The notes under the pieces are model-generated. The model did no database searches. It was not told the DNA's origin and saw nothing but the letters and a program-made list of their open reading frames with translations. Shown piece after piece: positions 1 to 5,389 of a stretch of 6,546 nucleotides of DNA. Position numbers and translations under genes: made by a program. Source of the stretch: Caulobacter sp. CCH9-E1 (GTDB lineage: Bacteria; Pseudomonadota; Alphaproteobacteria; Caulobacterales; Caulobacteraceae). The stretch is from positions 1-6,546 of the forward strand of contig NZ_LSJA01000138.1 in assembly GCF_001556515.1 (NCBI RefSeq), given 5' to 3'. Within the stretch, counting starts at the first letter, position 1; each line of letters starts with the position of its first letter.

Positions 1-125
1 TCTCCCCTTGCGGGAGAAGGTGTCAGCGAAGCTGACGGATGAGGGGTTGAAAGGCCTATCAGGATCGCGGAGCGCGACCCCTCACCCGACCGCCTTCGGC
101 GGTCACCCTCTCCCGCAAGGGGAGA
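1..125. repeat. REPIN-like foldback intergenic repeat, cut by the window edge
   Basis: Two roughly 48-bp arms lie in inverted orientation (1-48 and 77-125). The outer 22 bp (1-22 against 104-125) pair with a single mismatch, and the inner ends pair through GAGGGG/CCCCTC. Each arm carries its own hairpin: 22-27 with 31-36 (loop GAA), and 88-94 with 98-104 (loop TTC). A third small hairpin sits in the centre (65-69 with 73-77). The right arm continues as GGG after position 125, so the left arm probably began about 3 bp before the window. From memory, repeats of this type are scattered between genes in many alphaproteobacteria; I cannot count copies here. It has no convincing coding content. Confidence 0.8.
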
Positions 126-166
126 GGGAAGTCGGTCGGCCCTGCGATCGTCTCGCTGTAAGATGT

Positions 167-194
167 AAGGAGGGCTCCTTCTCGGGGAGAAGGA
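167..194. repeat. Small overlapping hairpins, possibly a decayed repeat copy
   Basis: The segment TCCTT at 176-180 can pair with AAGGA at 167-171. As part of TCCTTCTC (176-183) it can instead pair with GAGAAGGA (187-194) across a GGG loop. The two stems exclude each other. The GGGAGAAGG-like composition resembles the arm of the neighbouring foldback repeat, so this may be a degraded partial copy. No function is visible, and nothing else is recognisable in 126-210. Confidence 0.4.
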
Positions 195-207
195 ACGCCA
201 CCCGATC

Positions 208-247
208 TAAAACCCCGACCTCCCCGGCATTCGCCGGGGAGGTCGGG
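208..247 (-). terminator. Intrinsic terminator of the YbaL-type antiporter gene
   Basis: A perfect 15-bp GC-rich stem (214-228 with 233-247) has the 4-nt loop ATTC. Read on the minus strand it lies about 20 bp past the stop codon of the antiporter gene and is followed by a short T-run (GGTTTTAG). On the plus strand the stem is followed by TGATTAAG with no T-run, so it should work mainly in the minus direction. The T-run is short, but the stem is very stable. Confidence 0.75.
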
Positions 248-268
248 TGATTAAGAAGCCGGTCGTCC

Positions 269-1936
269 TCAGTGCCCGCCAGCCGGCGCCGCCCTGCGCG
301 GCGCTTTCGCCAGCATCCCCCGCGCGATCTCGTCCTCGCCGATCAGGGCGTGAGACGCGCCCATCTGCTTGAGCAGCGCGACATCGTTGTCCGTATAGGC
401 GCGGGCGACGATCAGGGCGTCGGGGTTGGCCGCGCGGGCCTGTTCGATGATCCGCGCGGCCTCGAACGGGTTGGGCACGGCCACGAACAGGTGGGTGGCC
501 TTGTCGAGGCCGGCCTGCAGCAGCACCTCGGGCTTGACCGCATTGCCGCCGACGGTCTCGAAGCCGGCCCGGCGCAGGTCCTCGGCCCGCTCGACGTCGT
601 CCTCGATCACGACCAGCGGCGTGCGGCCCTTCAGCCCCTCGGCCACGGCCTTGCCGACCCGGCCGTAGCCGACCAGCACCGCGTGCGGCTGGGCGGCGGC
701 CGAGGCGGGCGGGGCCTCGCCGCGCGCCTTGGCTTCCTTGGCGATCATCTTGGGCAGGATCCGATCGAGGATCGCGAACAGCAGCGGATTGACCAGGATC
801 GACAGGATGGCGCCGGCCAGCACCAGGTCGCGACCGGCCTCGGGCAGCAGCTTCAGCGAGACGCCCAGGCCCGCCAGGATGAACGAGAACTCGCCGATCT
901 GGGCGAGGCTCACCGAGATGGTCAGGGCCGTGCTCATCGGCCGCTTGAAGGCGCGGACGATGATCAGGGCGGCGATCGACTTGCCCACCACGATGATCAG
1001 CAGGGTCGCCAGCACCGCCAGCGGCTCGCGCAGCAGCACCATCGGGTCGAACAGCATGCCGATCGAGACGAAGAACAGCACCGCGAAGGCGTCGCGCAGC
1101 GGCAGGGTGTCGTTGGCGGCCTGCTGGGAGAGCTCGCTCTCGGCCATGATCATGCCGGCGAAGAAGGCTCCGAGCGCGAACGACACGCCAAACAGCGCCG
1201 CCGAGCCGAAGGCCACGCCCAGGGCGATGGCCAGCACGCCCAGGCGGAACAGCTCACGCGAGCCGGTGTGGGCCACGCGGTGCAGGATCCACGGGATCAC
1301 CCGCCGGCCGACGATCAGCATGAAGGCGACGAAGGCGACGACCTTCCCGATCGTCAGGGCGAAGGCGCCGAGCACCCCGCCGCCGGCGGCCGATGCGGCC
1401 GGCGCCTCGCCGCCCAGCACGCCCGACAGCGCCGGCAACAGAACCAGCGCCAGCACCATGGCCAGGTCCTCGACGATCAGCCAGCCCACGGCGATCTTGC
1501 CGCGGCCTGTCTCGACCAGCCGCCGCTCCTGCAGGGCGCGCAGCAGCACGACGGTCGAGGCGACCGACAAGGCCAGGCCGAACACGATCCCCGCGCCAAG
1601 GCTCCAGCCGAGGGCGAGCGCCAGGCCCAGGCCCATCACCGTCGCCGCCGTGATCTGCACGACCGCGCCCGGAATGGCGATCTTGCGCACCGCCATCAGG
1701 TCCTTCAGCGAGAAATGCAGGCCGACCCCGAACATCAGCAGGATGACGCCGATCTCGGCCAGCTGCGGCGCCAGTTCCTGATCGGCCACGTAGCCGGGCG
1801 TGAACGGCCCGACCAGCACCCCGGCCAGCAGATAGCCGACCAGCACCGGCAGCTTCAGCCGGTTGGCGATGGCGCCGAAGACGAAGGCCAGTCCCAGGCC
1901 CGCGACGATGGTGGCGATCAGCGAGGTATGGTGCAA
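269..1936 (-). CDS. ybaL: YbaL-type CPA2 family monovalent cation:proton antiporter
   Basis: This is a 555-aa inner-membrane protein predicted to exchange K+ (or Na+) for protons. Residues 1-395 are strongly hydrophobic and form the Na+/H+-exchanger domain. They include the YbaL-like segments VGYLLAGVLVGPFTPG (33-48), GVGLHFSLKDL (70-80), IVEDLAM with E156-D157 (154-160), FALGAFFAGM (253-262) and LAQIGEFSFILAG (344-356). After a linker, an RCK/TrkA-N nucleotide-binding domain begins at about 417 with G423-Y-G-R-V-G428 and acidic E445-D446 after beta-2. Length and sequence match E. coli YbaL (558 aa, from memory). I chose the TTG start because AAGGAGG lies 4 nt upstream and the next residues (HHTSLIATIVAG) match the YbaL N-terminus. 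An ATG 28 codons upstream would add an unrelated tail and overlap the divergent regulator gene. No TrkA-C domain follows. Ion specificity is inferred. A strong terminator lies downstream. Confidence 0.93.
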   Translation of the reverse strand: MHHTSLIATIVAGLGLAFVFGAIANRLKLPVLVGYLLAGVLVGPFTPGYVADQELAPQLAEIGVILLMFGVGLHFSLKDLMAVRKIAIPGAVVQITAATVMGLGLALALGWSLGAGIVFGLALSVASTVVLLRALQERRLVETGRGKIAVGWLIVEDLAMVLALVLLPALSGVLGGEAPAASAAGGGVLGAFALTIGKVVAFVAFMLIVGRRVIPWILHRVAHTGSRELFRLGVLAIALGVAFGSAALFGVSFALGAFFAGMIMAESELSQQAANDTLPLRDAFAVLFFVSIGMLFDPMVLLREPLAVLATLLIIVVGKSIAALIIVRAFKRPMSTALTISVSLAQIGEFSFILAGLGVSLKLLPEAGRDLVLAGAILSILVNPLLFAILDRILPKMIAKEAKARGEAPPASAAAQPHAVLVGYGRVGKAVAEGLKGRTPLVVIEDDVERAEDLRRAGFETVGGNAVKPEVLLQAGLDKATHLFVAVPNPFEAARIIEQARAANPDALIVARAYTDNDVALLKQMGASHALIGEDEIARGMLAKAPRRAAPAGGH

Positions 1937-1947
1937 AGGTCCTCCTT
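1937..1947 (-). promoter_or_regulatory. Strong Shine-Dalgarno that fixes the TTG start of the antiporter
   Basis: On the minus strand AAGGAGG (1947-1941) lies 4 nt before TTG at 1936-1934. This near-perfect anti-SD match decides for the TTG over the upstream ATG at 2020. The same DNA on the plus strand carries part of the candidate -35 of the divergent regulator gene, so the two signals overlap. Confidence 0.85.
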
Positions 1948-1974
1948 GACGGTCATCTTTTTCGGGCGTACTCA
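1946..1974 (+). promoter_or_regulatory. Candidate promoter of the XRE regulator / antiporter operon
   Basis: TTGACGG at 1946-1952 matches the Caulobacter housekeeping -35 consensus (TTGACGS) at every position. At a 17-bp spacer from TTGACG, the -10 would be TACTCA (1969-1974), which is a poor match. Transcription would start near 1981 and leave a leader of about 27 nt before the ATG at 2008. The -35 is convincing but the -10 is weak, which would suit a regulated promoter. Confidence 0.35.
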
Positions 1975-1987
1975 ACCAATATGGGTG
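1973..1987. promoter_or_regulatory. Candidate operator dyad between the divergent genes
   Basis: CAACCA (1973-1978) and TGGGTG (1982-1987) form an imperfect dyad around ATA, with one mismatched pair. It lies in the 71-bp divergent gap, over the expected start of regulator transcription. The position suits autorepression by the XRE protein and possibly control of the divergent antiporter. This is inferred from position and symmetry only. Confidence 0.3.
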
Positions 1988-2007
1988 ACGATGCCCGAGG
2001 CCGCTAG

Positions 2008-2256
2008 ATGCCGCACGCAAAAATTCTCCTCCCGGCGCAATGCCGGGCCGCCCGCGGTCTGATCAACTGGTCACAGGGAGAACTCGCCGATCGGGCGGGT
2101 GTTTCGCGCAGCACGGTCAAGGACTTCGAGACCGAGCGCCACGCCCTGCATCATAGCACCGAAAGGCTGCTGATCGACGCGATCGAGGCGGCGGGCGTGA
2201 TCCTGATCATGGCGGACGACGCCGGACCGGGTGTTCGCTTCAGGCGTTCGATCTAG
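2008..2256 (+). CDS. Small XRE-family helix-turn-helix transcriptional regulator
   Basis: This 82-aa protein is essentially a single DNA-binding domain. The pattern QCRAARGLINWSQGELADRAGVS (residues 11-33, read as conserved positions) is typical of XRE/Cro-like HTH proteins: helix 2 at about 22-31 and recognition helix at about 33-41 (SRSTVKDFE). The C-terminus, GVILIMADDAGPGVRFR, matches a short alphaproteobacterial XRE family whose members end in a similar GPGVRLR motif (from memory). The ATG at 2008 has a modest GAGG seven nt upstream. It adds about 8 residues before the usual family start, but no other good start is visible. It is divergent from the YbaL-type gene and lies 24 bp before the second antiporter gene, probably in one operon with it. 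The natural reading is a local repressor of one or both antiporters. No ligand-binding domain is present, so how it would sense a signal is unclear. Confidence 0.85.
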   Translation: MPHAKILLPAQCRAARGLINWSQGELADRAGVSRSTVKDFETERHALHHSTERLLIDAIEAAGVILIMADDAGPGVRFRRSI

Positions 2257-2280
2257 CGGCGGAGCAAAAGGGGCGGGCGC

Positions 2281-4071
2281 GTGGAGCACGGGGTTTCAGC
2301 GGAGAACTACAAGGACCTGGTCCTGTTCCTGGCGACCGCCGGCATCGTCGCGCCGATCTTCAAGCGTCTGAAGATCAACTCCATCCTGGGCTATCTGCTG
2401 GCCGGCGTGATCCTGGGCCCGTTCGGCTTGGGCCGCTTCATCCCCGTCGCGCCGTGGCTGGACTACGTCACCGTCGACAACCCCGACGAAATCGCCCAGT
2501 TGGCCGAGTTCGGGGTCGTCTTCCTGCTGTTCATGATCGGGCTGGAGCTGTCGTGGGAGCGGCTGCGCCTGATGCGCAAGCTGGTCTTCGGCCTGGGCGC
2601 GGCCCAGGTGATCGGCTGTTCGCTGGTGCTGGCGGCCGGCGCCATGCTGCTGGGCCAGCCGCCCGCGGCGGCCCTGGCGATCGGCGCGGCCCTGACCCTA
2701 TCCTCCACCGCCATCGCCGTGCCGGTGCTGGCCGAGCGGCGGCGGCTGCATTCCGAGGGCGGCCGGGCCACCTTCTCGGTGCTGCTGTTCCAGGACCTAG
2801 CCGTCGCGCCGATCCTGATCACCCTGGCCATCGTCGGGCGCGGCCATGGCGAGTTCCATGCCGCCGATCTGCTGTCGCTGGCGCCCGCCGCGGTGGGTCT
2901 TGGCGTGATCGTGCTGGTCGGCCGCGTCGCTCTGCGGCCGATGCTGAAGTCCGTCGCCAAGGCCAAGAGCGAAGAGATGTTCATGGCCGCCTGCCTGCTG
3001 GTGATCATCGGCGCGGGCCTGGTCAGCCAGATGTCGGGTCTGTCGATGGCGCTGGGCGCCTTCGTCGCCGGCATCCTGCTGGCCGAGACCGAGTACCGCC
3101 ACGAGGTCGAGGTCAAGATCGAGCCCTTCAAGGGCCTGCTGCTCAGCCTGTTCTTCGTGTCGCTGGGCATCCGGCTCGACCTCTCGCTGCTGGTCGTCAA
3201 GCCGGCGGTCATCCTGGGGGCGGTCGCGGGCCTGCTGGTGGTCAAGGCGGCCGTGGTGTTCGGCATCGGTCTGCTGATGGGGCTGGGACGGAAGGCCGCG
3301 ACCGAGGCCGCGCTGATCCTGGCGGCCGGCGGCGAGTTCGCCTTCGTGCTGCTGGACAACGCCATGGGCGCGCAGGTCGTCTCGCCGGCCATCGGCCAGG
3401 CGGTGCTGGTCTCGGCGACCCTGACCATGTTCCTGATCCCGGGTCTCGCGGCCTTGGGCGAACGGCTGGGGCGCAAGGGCGCGCCGCCGCCGGTCAGCGA
3501 GGCGCCGACGGGCGAGCCGGACCGCGTCGGTCCCGAGCCGGCCGGCCAGGTGCTGGTGATCGGCTATGGCCGGGTCGGCAAGCTGGTCGGCGACATGCTG
3601 GGCCGCCACGACCTGCCCTGGATCGCGATCGAGCGCGACGCGCGTCTGGTCGAGCAGGGCCGCCGCGACGGTCTTCGCATCTATTACGGCGACGCCGCCC
3701 GCGTGGAGCTTCTCGAGCGCTGCGGCCTCGCCACCGCCCGAGCGGTGGTCGTGACCATGGACGCGCCCGAGGCGGCCGAGGCGGTGGTCGCCGCCGCGCG
3801 CGGCGCGCGCCCGGAGCTGGCCATCGTCGCCCGCGCGCGTGACGCCCGGCACGCGGCGCGACTCTATGAGCTGGGCGCCACCGACGCGGTGCCCGAGACG
3901 ATCGAGGCCTCGCTGCAGCTGTCCGAAGCCGTCCTGGTCGACATCGGCGTGCCGATGGGCCTGGTCATCGCCTCGATCCACGAGCGCCGGGACGAGTACC
4001 GCAAGAAGCTCAACCGCCCCGACGCCCTGGGCGGCAAGCGCCGGCGGTTGCGGGACGCTTCGCTGCGGTAG
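2281..4071 (+). CDS. KefB/KefC-type CPA2 potassium:proton antiporter
   Basis: This 596-aa inner-membrane protein is predicted to release K+ in exchange for H+. Residues 8-395 form the exchanger domain. They contain GYLLAGVILGPFGLG (37-51), FLLFMIGLEL (81-90), SSTAIAVPVLAER (141-153), the ion-site LLFQD motif with Q171-D172, and LAAGGEFAFVL (347-357). A cytosolic loop at 274-285 (HEVEVKIEPFKG) matches the KefC regulatory loop HALESDIEPFKG. The RCK/TrkA-N domain starts at about 422 with G428-Y-G-R-V-G433, E451 after beta-2 and YYGDAAR (468-474). The tail (569-596) is strongly basic. Length is close to E. coli KefB (601 aa) and KefC (620 aa), from memory. The start is GTG at 2281, with AAGGGG seven nt upstream. 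It probably shares an operon with the XRE gene. No KefF/KefG-like partner is in the window, and the loop aspartate is replaced by K279, so glutathione gating cannot be assumed. I cannot separate a KefB from a KefC assignment. Confidence 0.92.
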   Translation: MEHGVSAENYKDLVLFLATAGIVAPIFKRLKINSILGYLLAGVILGPFGLGRFIPVAPWLDYVTVDNPDEIAQLAEFGVVFLLFMIGLELSWERLRLMRKLVFGLGAAQVIGCSLVLAAGAMLLGQPPAAALAIGAALTLSSTAIAVPVLAERRRLHSEGGRATFSVLLFQDLAVAPILITLAIVGRGHGEFHAADLLSLAPAAVGLGVIVLVGRVALRPMLKSVAKAKSEEMFMAACLLVIIGAGLVSQMSGLSMALGAFVAGILLAETEYRHEVEVKIEPFKGLLLSLFFVSLGIRLDLSLLVVKPAVILGAVAGLLVVKAAVVFGIGLLMGLGRKAATEAALILAAGGEFAFVLLDNAMGAQVVSPAIGQAVLVSATLTMFLIPGLAALGERLGRKGAPPPVSEAPTGEPDRVGPEPAGQVLVIGYGRVGKLVGDMLGRHDLPWIAIERDARLVEQGRRDGLRIYYGDAARVELLERCGLATARAVVVTMDAPEAAEAVVAAARGARPELAIVARARDARHAARLYELGATDAVPETIEASLQLSEAVLVDIGVPMGLVIASIHERRDEYRKKLNRPDALGGKRRRLRDASLR

Positions 4072-4074
4072 CCC

Positions 4075-4485
4075 TCAGACGGCCTCGGCCCGATACCGGC
4101 GGCGCCGATGGCCCGCCGCCTTGACGATCCGCAGGAAGTGCGGGCAGTCCGTCAGGATGGGAACCTTGCAATCGGCGGCGTGGCGCAAGCCCTCGCGCAT
4201 TCGGGTCAGCTGGTCGATCCGCCTATCCAGCTGGGCGGCCTTGTCGCGGAGGCGGGCCCGGTCGATGTCCGGGCCGTCCAGCAGGTCGGCGATCTCGTCC
4301 AACGTGAATCCGCAGGCCCGGCCCAGCGCGATCAGAGACAGGCGTTCCGCGGTCTCGGGGGCGAACAGGCGCTTGAGGCCCCGGCGGCCAACCGAAGCGA
4401 TCAGCCCTTTCTCCTCATAGAAGCGCAGAGCCGAGGCCTTGACGCCGGACCGCCGGGAAAGCTCGGAGATATCGATATCGAACAC
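4075..4485 (-). CDS. MerR-family transcriptional regulator, SoxR-like DNA-binding helix
   Basis: This 136-aa regulator starts at GTG, with GAGG seven nt upstream. The N-terminal winged HTH runs from about residue 3 to 70. RRSGVKASALRFYEEKGLI (11-29) is the MerR signature and is very close to the E. coli SoxR recognition region. RRGLKRLFAPE (34-44) forms the wing. A dimerisation helix follows (about 74-103), then a short tail with C106 and C114 (DCKVPILTDCPHF). It lacks the SoxR CX2CXCX5C iron-sulfur cluster. The layout fits a MerR subgroup I recall in which the tail reads HAAxCPAPSHxECPxF. The two cysteines could sense a metal, an oxidant or an electrophile, but the effector is unknown. It is divergent from the methyltransferase gene across a MerR-type promoter and probably controls it. 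It converges on the antiporter gene with a 3-bp gap. Confidence 0.9.
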   Translation of the reverse strand: MFDIDISELSRRSGVKASALRFYEEKGLIASVGRRGLKRLFAPETAERLSLIALGRACGFTLDEIADLLDGPDIDRARLRDKAAQLDRRIDQLTRMREGLRHAADCKVPILTDCPHFLRIVKAAGHRRRRYRAEAV

Positions 4486-4488
4486 CGC

Positions 4489-4519
4489 TTGACCTCAAGT
4501 GCGCTTGAGCTTGCAGGAT
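4489..4519 (+). promoter_or_regulatory. MerR-type promoter and operator driving the methyltransferase gene
   Basis: The -35 TTGACC (4489-4494) and the -10 CAGGAT (4514-4519) are 19 bp apart. This over-long spacing is characteristic of MerR-activated promoters. Inside the spacer, CTCAAG (4494-4499) and CTTGAG (4504-4509) form a perfect 6-bp dyad around TGCG, with the same half-sites as the SoxR box. Transcription would start near 4526, giving a leader of about 30 nt that ends in GAGGAG five nt before the methyltransferase ATG. The dyad also covers the untranslated leader of the divergent regulator gene, which suits autoregulation. Confidence 0.82.
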
Positions 4520-4543
4520 CTTCCGACTGGCCGATCATGGCAA
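4515..4543 (-). promoter_or_regulatory. Candidate promoter of the MerR-family gene
   Basis: On the minus strand TTGCCA (4543-4538, five of six to TTGACA) and GATCCT (4520-4515, three of six to TATAAT) are 17 bp apart. The -10 overlaps the -10 of the opposite promoter. Transcription would start at about 4508, inside the SoxR-like dyad, so bound regulator would be expected to block it. The match is modest; the geometry is the main argument. Confidence 0.3.
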
Positions 4544-4555
4544 TGAGGAGACAAG

Positions 4556-5389
4556 ATGAGCACGAGCGTCGATCGCGACATGGCGGCCTATTGGGACCGC
4601 GCGGGTCAGGTCTGGGTCGAGCATCAGGCGTTGCTGGACCGGATCATGGCTCCGATCGGCGAGGCGGTGGTCGAGGCCGCGGGGCTGGTCAATGGCGAGG
4701 CCGTGCTGGACGTGGGCTGCGGCGCCGGCGCGACCACTCTGGAAGCCGCCTGGCGGACGGGGCCCGTGGGACGCGCGGTCGGCGTCGACATCACCGGCGC
4801 TCTTGTCGAGCTGGCCCGTCGACGCGCCGGCGAGGAGGGCCTTGAGGGCGTCGAGTTCCTGCTGGCCGACGCCCAGGCCCACGCTTTCGCCCCTGTGTTC
4901 GATGCGGTCATTTCGCGGTTCGGGGTGATGTTCTTTCCCGATCCCGTCGCCGCCTTCGCCAATCTGCGTGGGGCGCTGAAGCCGGATGGACGCCTGACCT
5001 TCGCCGCGTGGCGCTCACCCGAGGAGAACCCGCTGGCGCTGGTCCCCCTGCAGGCGGCCGCGCCATTCCTCGCCGAGCCGCCGGGGTTCGACAGGGATGC
5101 CCCCGGTCGCTTCGCCTTCGCCGATCCAGAGCGCGTCCGGGCGATCCTGGCCGCAAGCGGATGGCGCGACGTGGCGATCACGGCGCTCGATGTCGCCAGT
5201 CCGCTGTCGTTCGACGAGTTGATGACCATGAGCCTGCGGATCGGCCCGCTGAATCCGATCCTGAAGACCGCGGACGCGAGCTTGCGGCGCAAGGTCGAGG
5301 TCGCCGTGGCGGAGGCGCTGGCGCCGCGGGTCAAGGATGGCGCGGCGACGATGGAGTCCGCCTGCTGGCTGGTGACGGCGAAGGTCTAG
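4556..5389 (+). CDS. Class I SAM-dependent methyltransferase
   Basis: This 277-aa soluble enzyme is predicted to transfer a methyl group from S-adenosylmethionine to an unknown acceptor. The Rossmann core begins near residue 46. Motif I is VLDVGCGAGATT (50-61, with D52, G54, G56, G58). The acidic residue after beta-2 is D78 (VGVDIT). AD at 104-105 is the motif-II-like adenine contact. SRFGVMFFPDP (120-130) is the post-II motif, and LKPDGRL (141-147) precedes beta-5. The N-terminus (YWDRAGQVW, 12-20) and the pattern WRSPEENPL (152-160) resemble small-molecule methyltransferases of the Methyltransf_11/25 type. No RNA- or DNA-binding extension is seen, so a small-molecule substrate is more likely. 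The start has GAGGAG five nt upstream. It lies directly downstream of a MerR-type promoter, which suggests inducible expression, perhaps for detoxification or stress adaptation. No clear terminator follows. Confidence 0.9.
   Translation: MSTSVDRDMAAYWDRAGQVWVEHQALLDRIMAPIGEAVVEAAGLVNGEAVLDVGCGAGATTLEAAWRTGPVGRAVGVDITGALVELARRRAGEEGLEGVEFLLADAQAHAFAPVFDAVISRFGVMFFPDPVAAFANLRGALKPDGRLTFAAWRSPEENPLALVPLQAAAPFLAEPPGFDRDAPGRFAFADPERVRAILAASGWRDVAITALDVASPLSFDELMTMSLRIGPLNPILKTADASLRRKVEVAVAEALAPRVKDGAATMESACWLVTAKV

Noticed and set aside
8..250. An 80-codon plus-strand open frame across the left end
   Set aside because: It runs through the foldback repeat and the terminator stem, and its composition is dictated by those repeats.
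1937..2020. N-terminal extension of the YbaL-type protein to the ATG at 2020
   Set aside because: The extension is unlike the family, overlaps the divergent gene, and ignores the strong ribosome site before the TTG.
272..2062. A 596-codon plus-strand open frame opposite the YbaL-type gene
   Set aside because: It is the antisense shadow of a gene with clear family motifs. Its protein is a Gln/His/Asp/Arg-rich string typical of reverse-frame reading of GC-rich DNA.
2454..3981. Long open frames on both strands overlapping the Kef-type gene
   Set aside because: They have low-complexity Arg/Gly/Ala-rich products and no recognisable domain; the Kef frame explains the conservation.
4075..4485. Calling the MerR-family regulator SoxR
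   Set aside because: The recognition helix and operator are SoxR-like, but the four-cysteine iron-sulfur cluster is absent and the protein is shorter.
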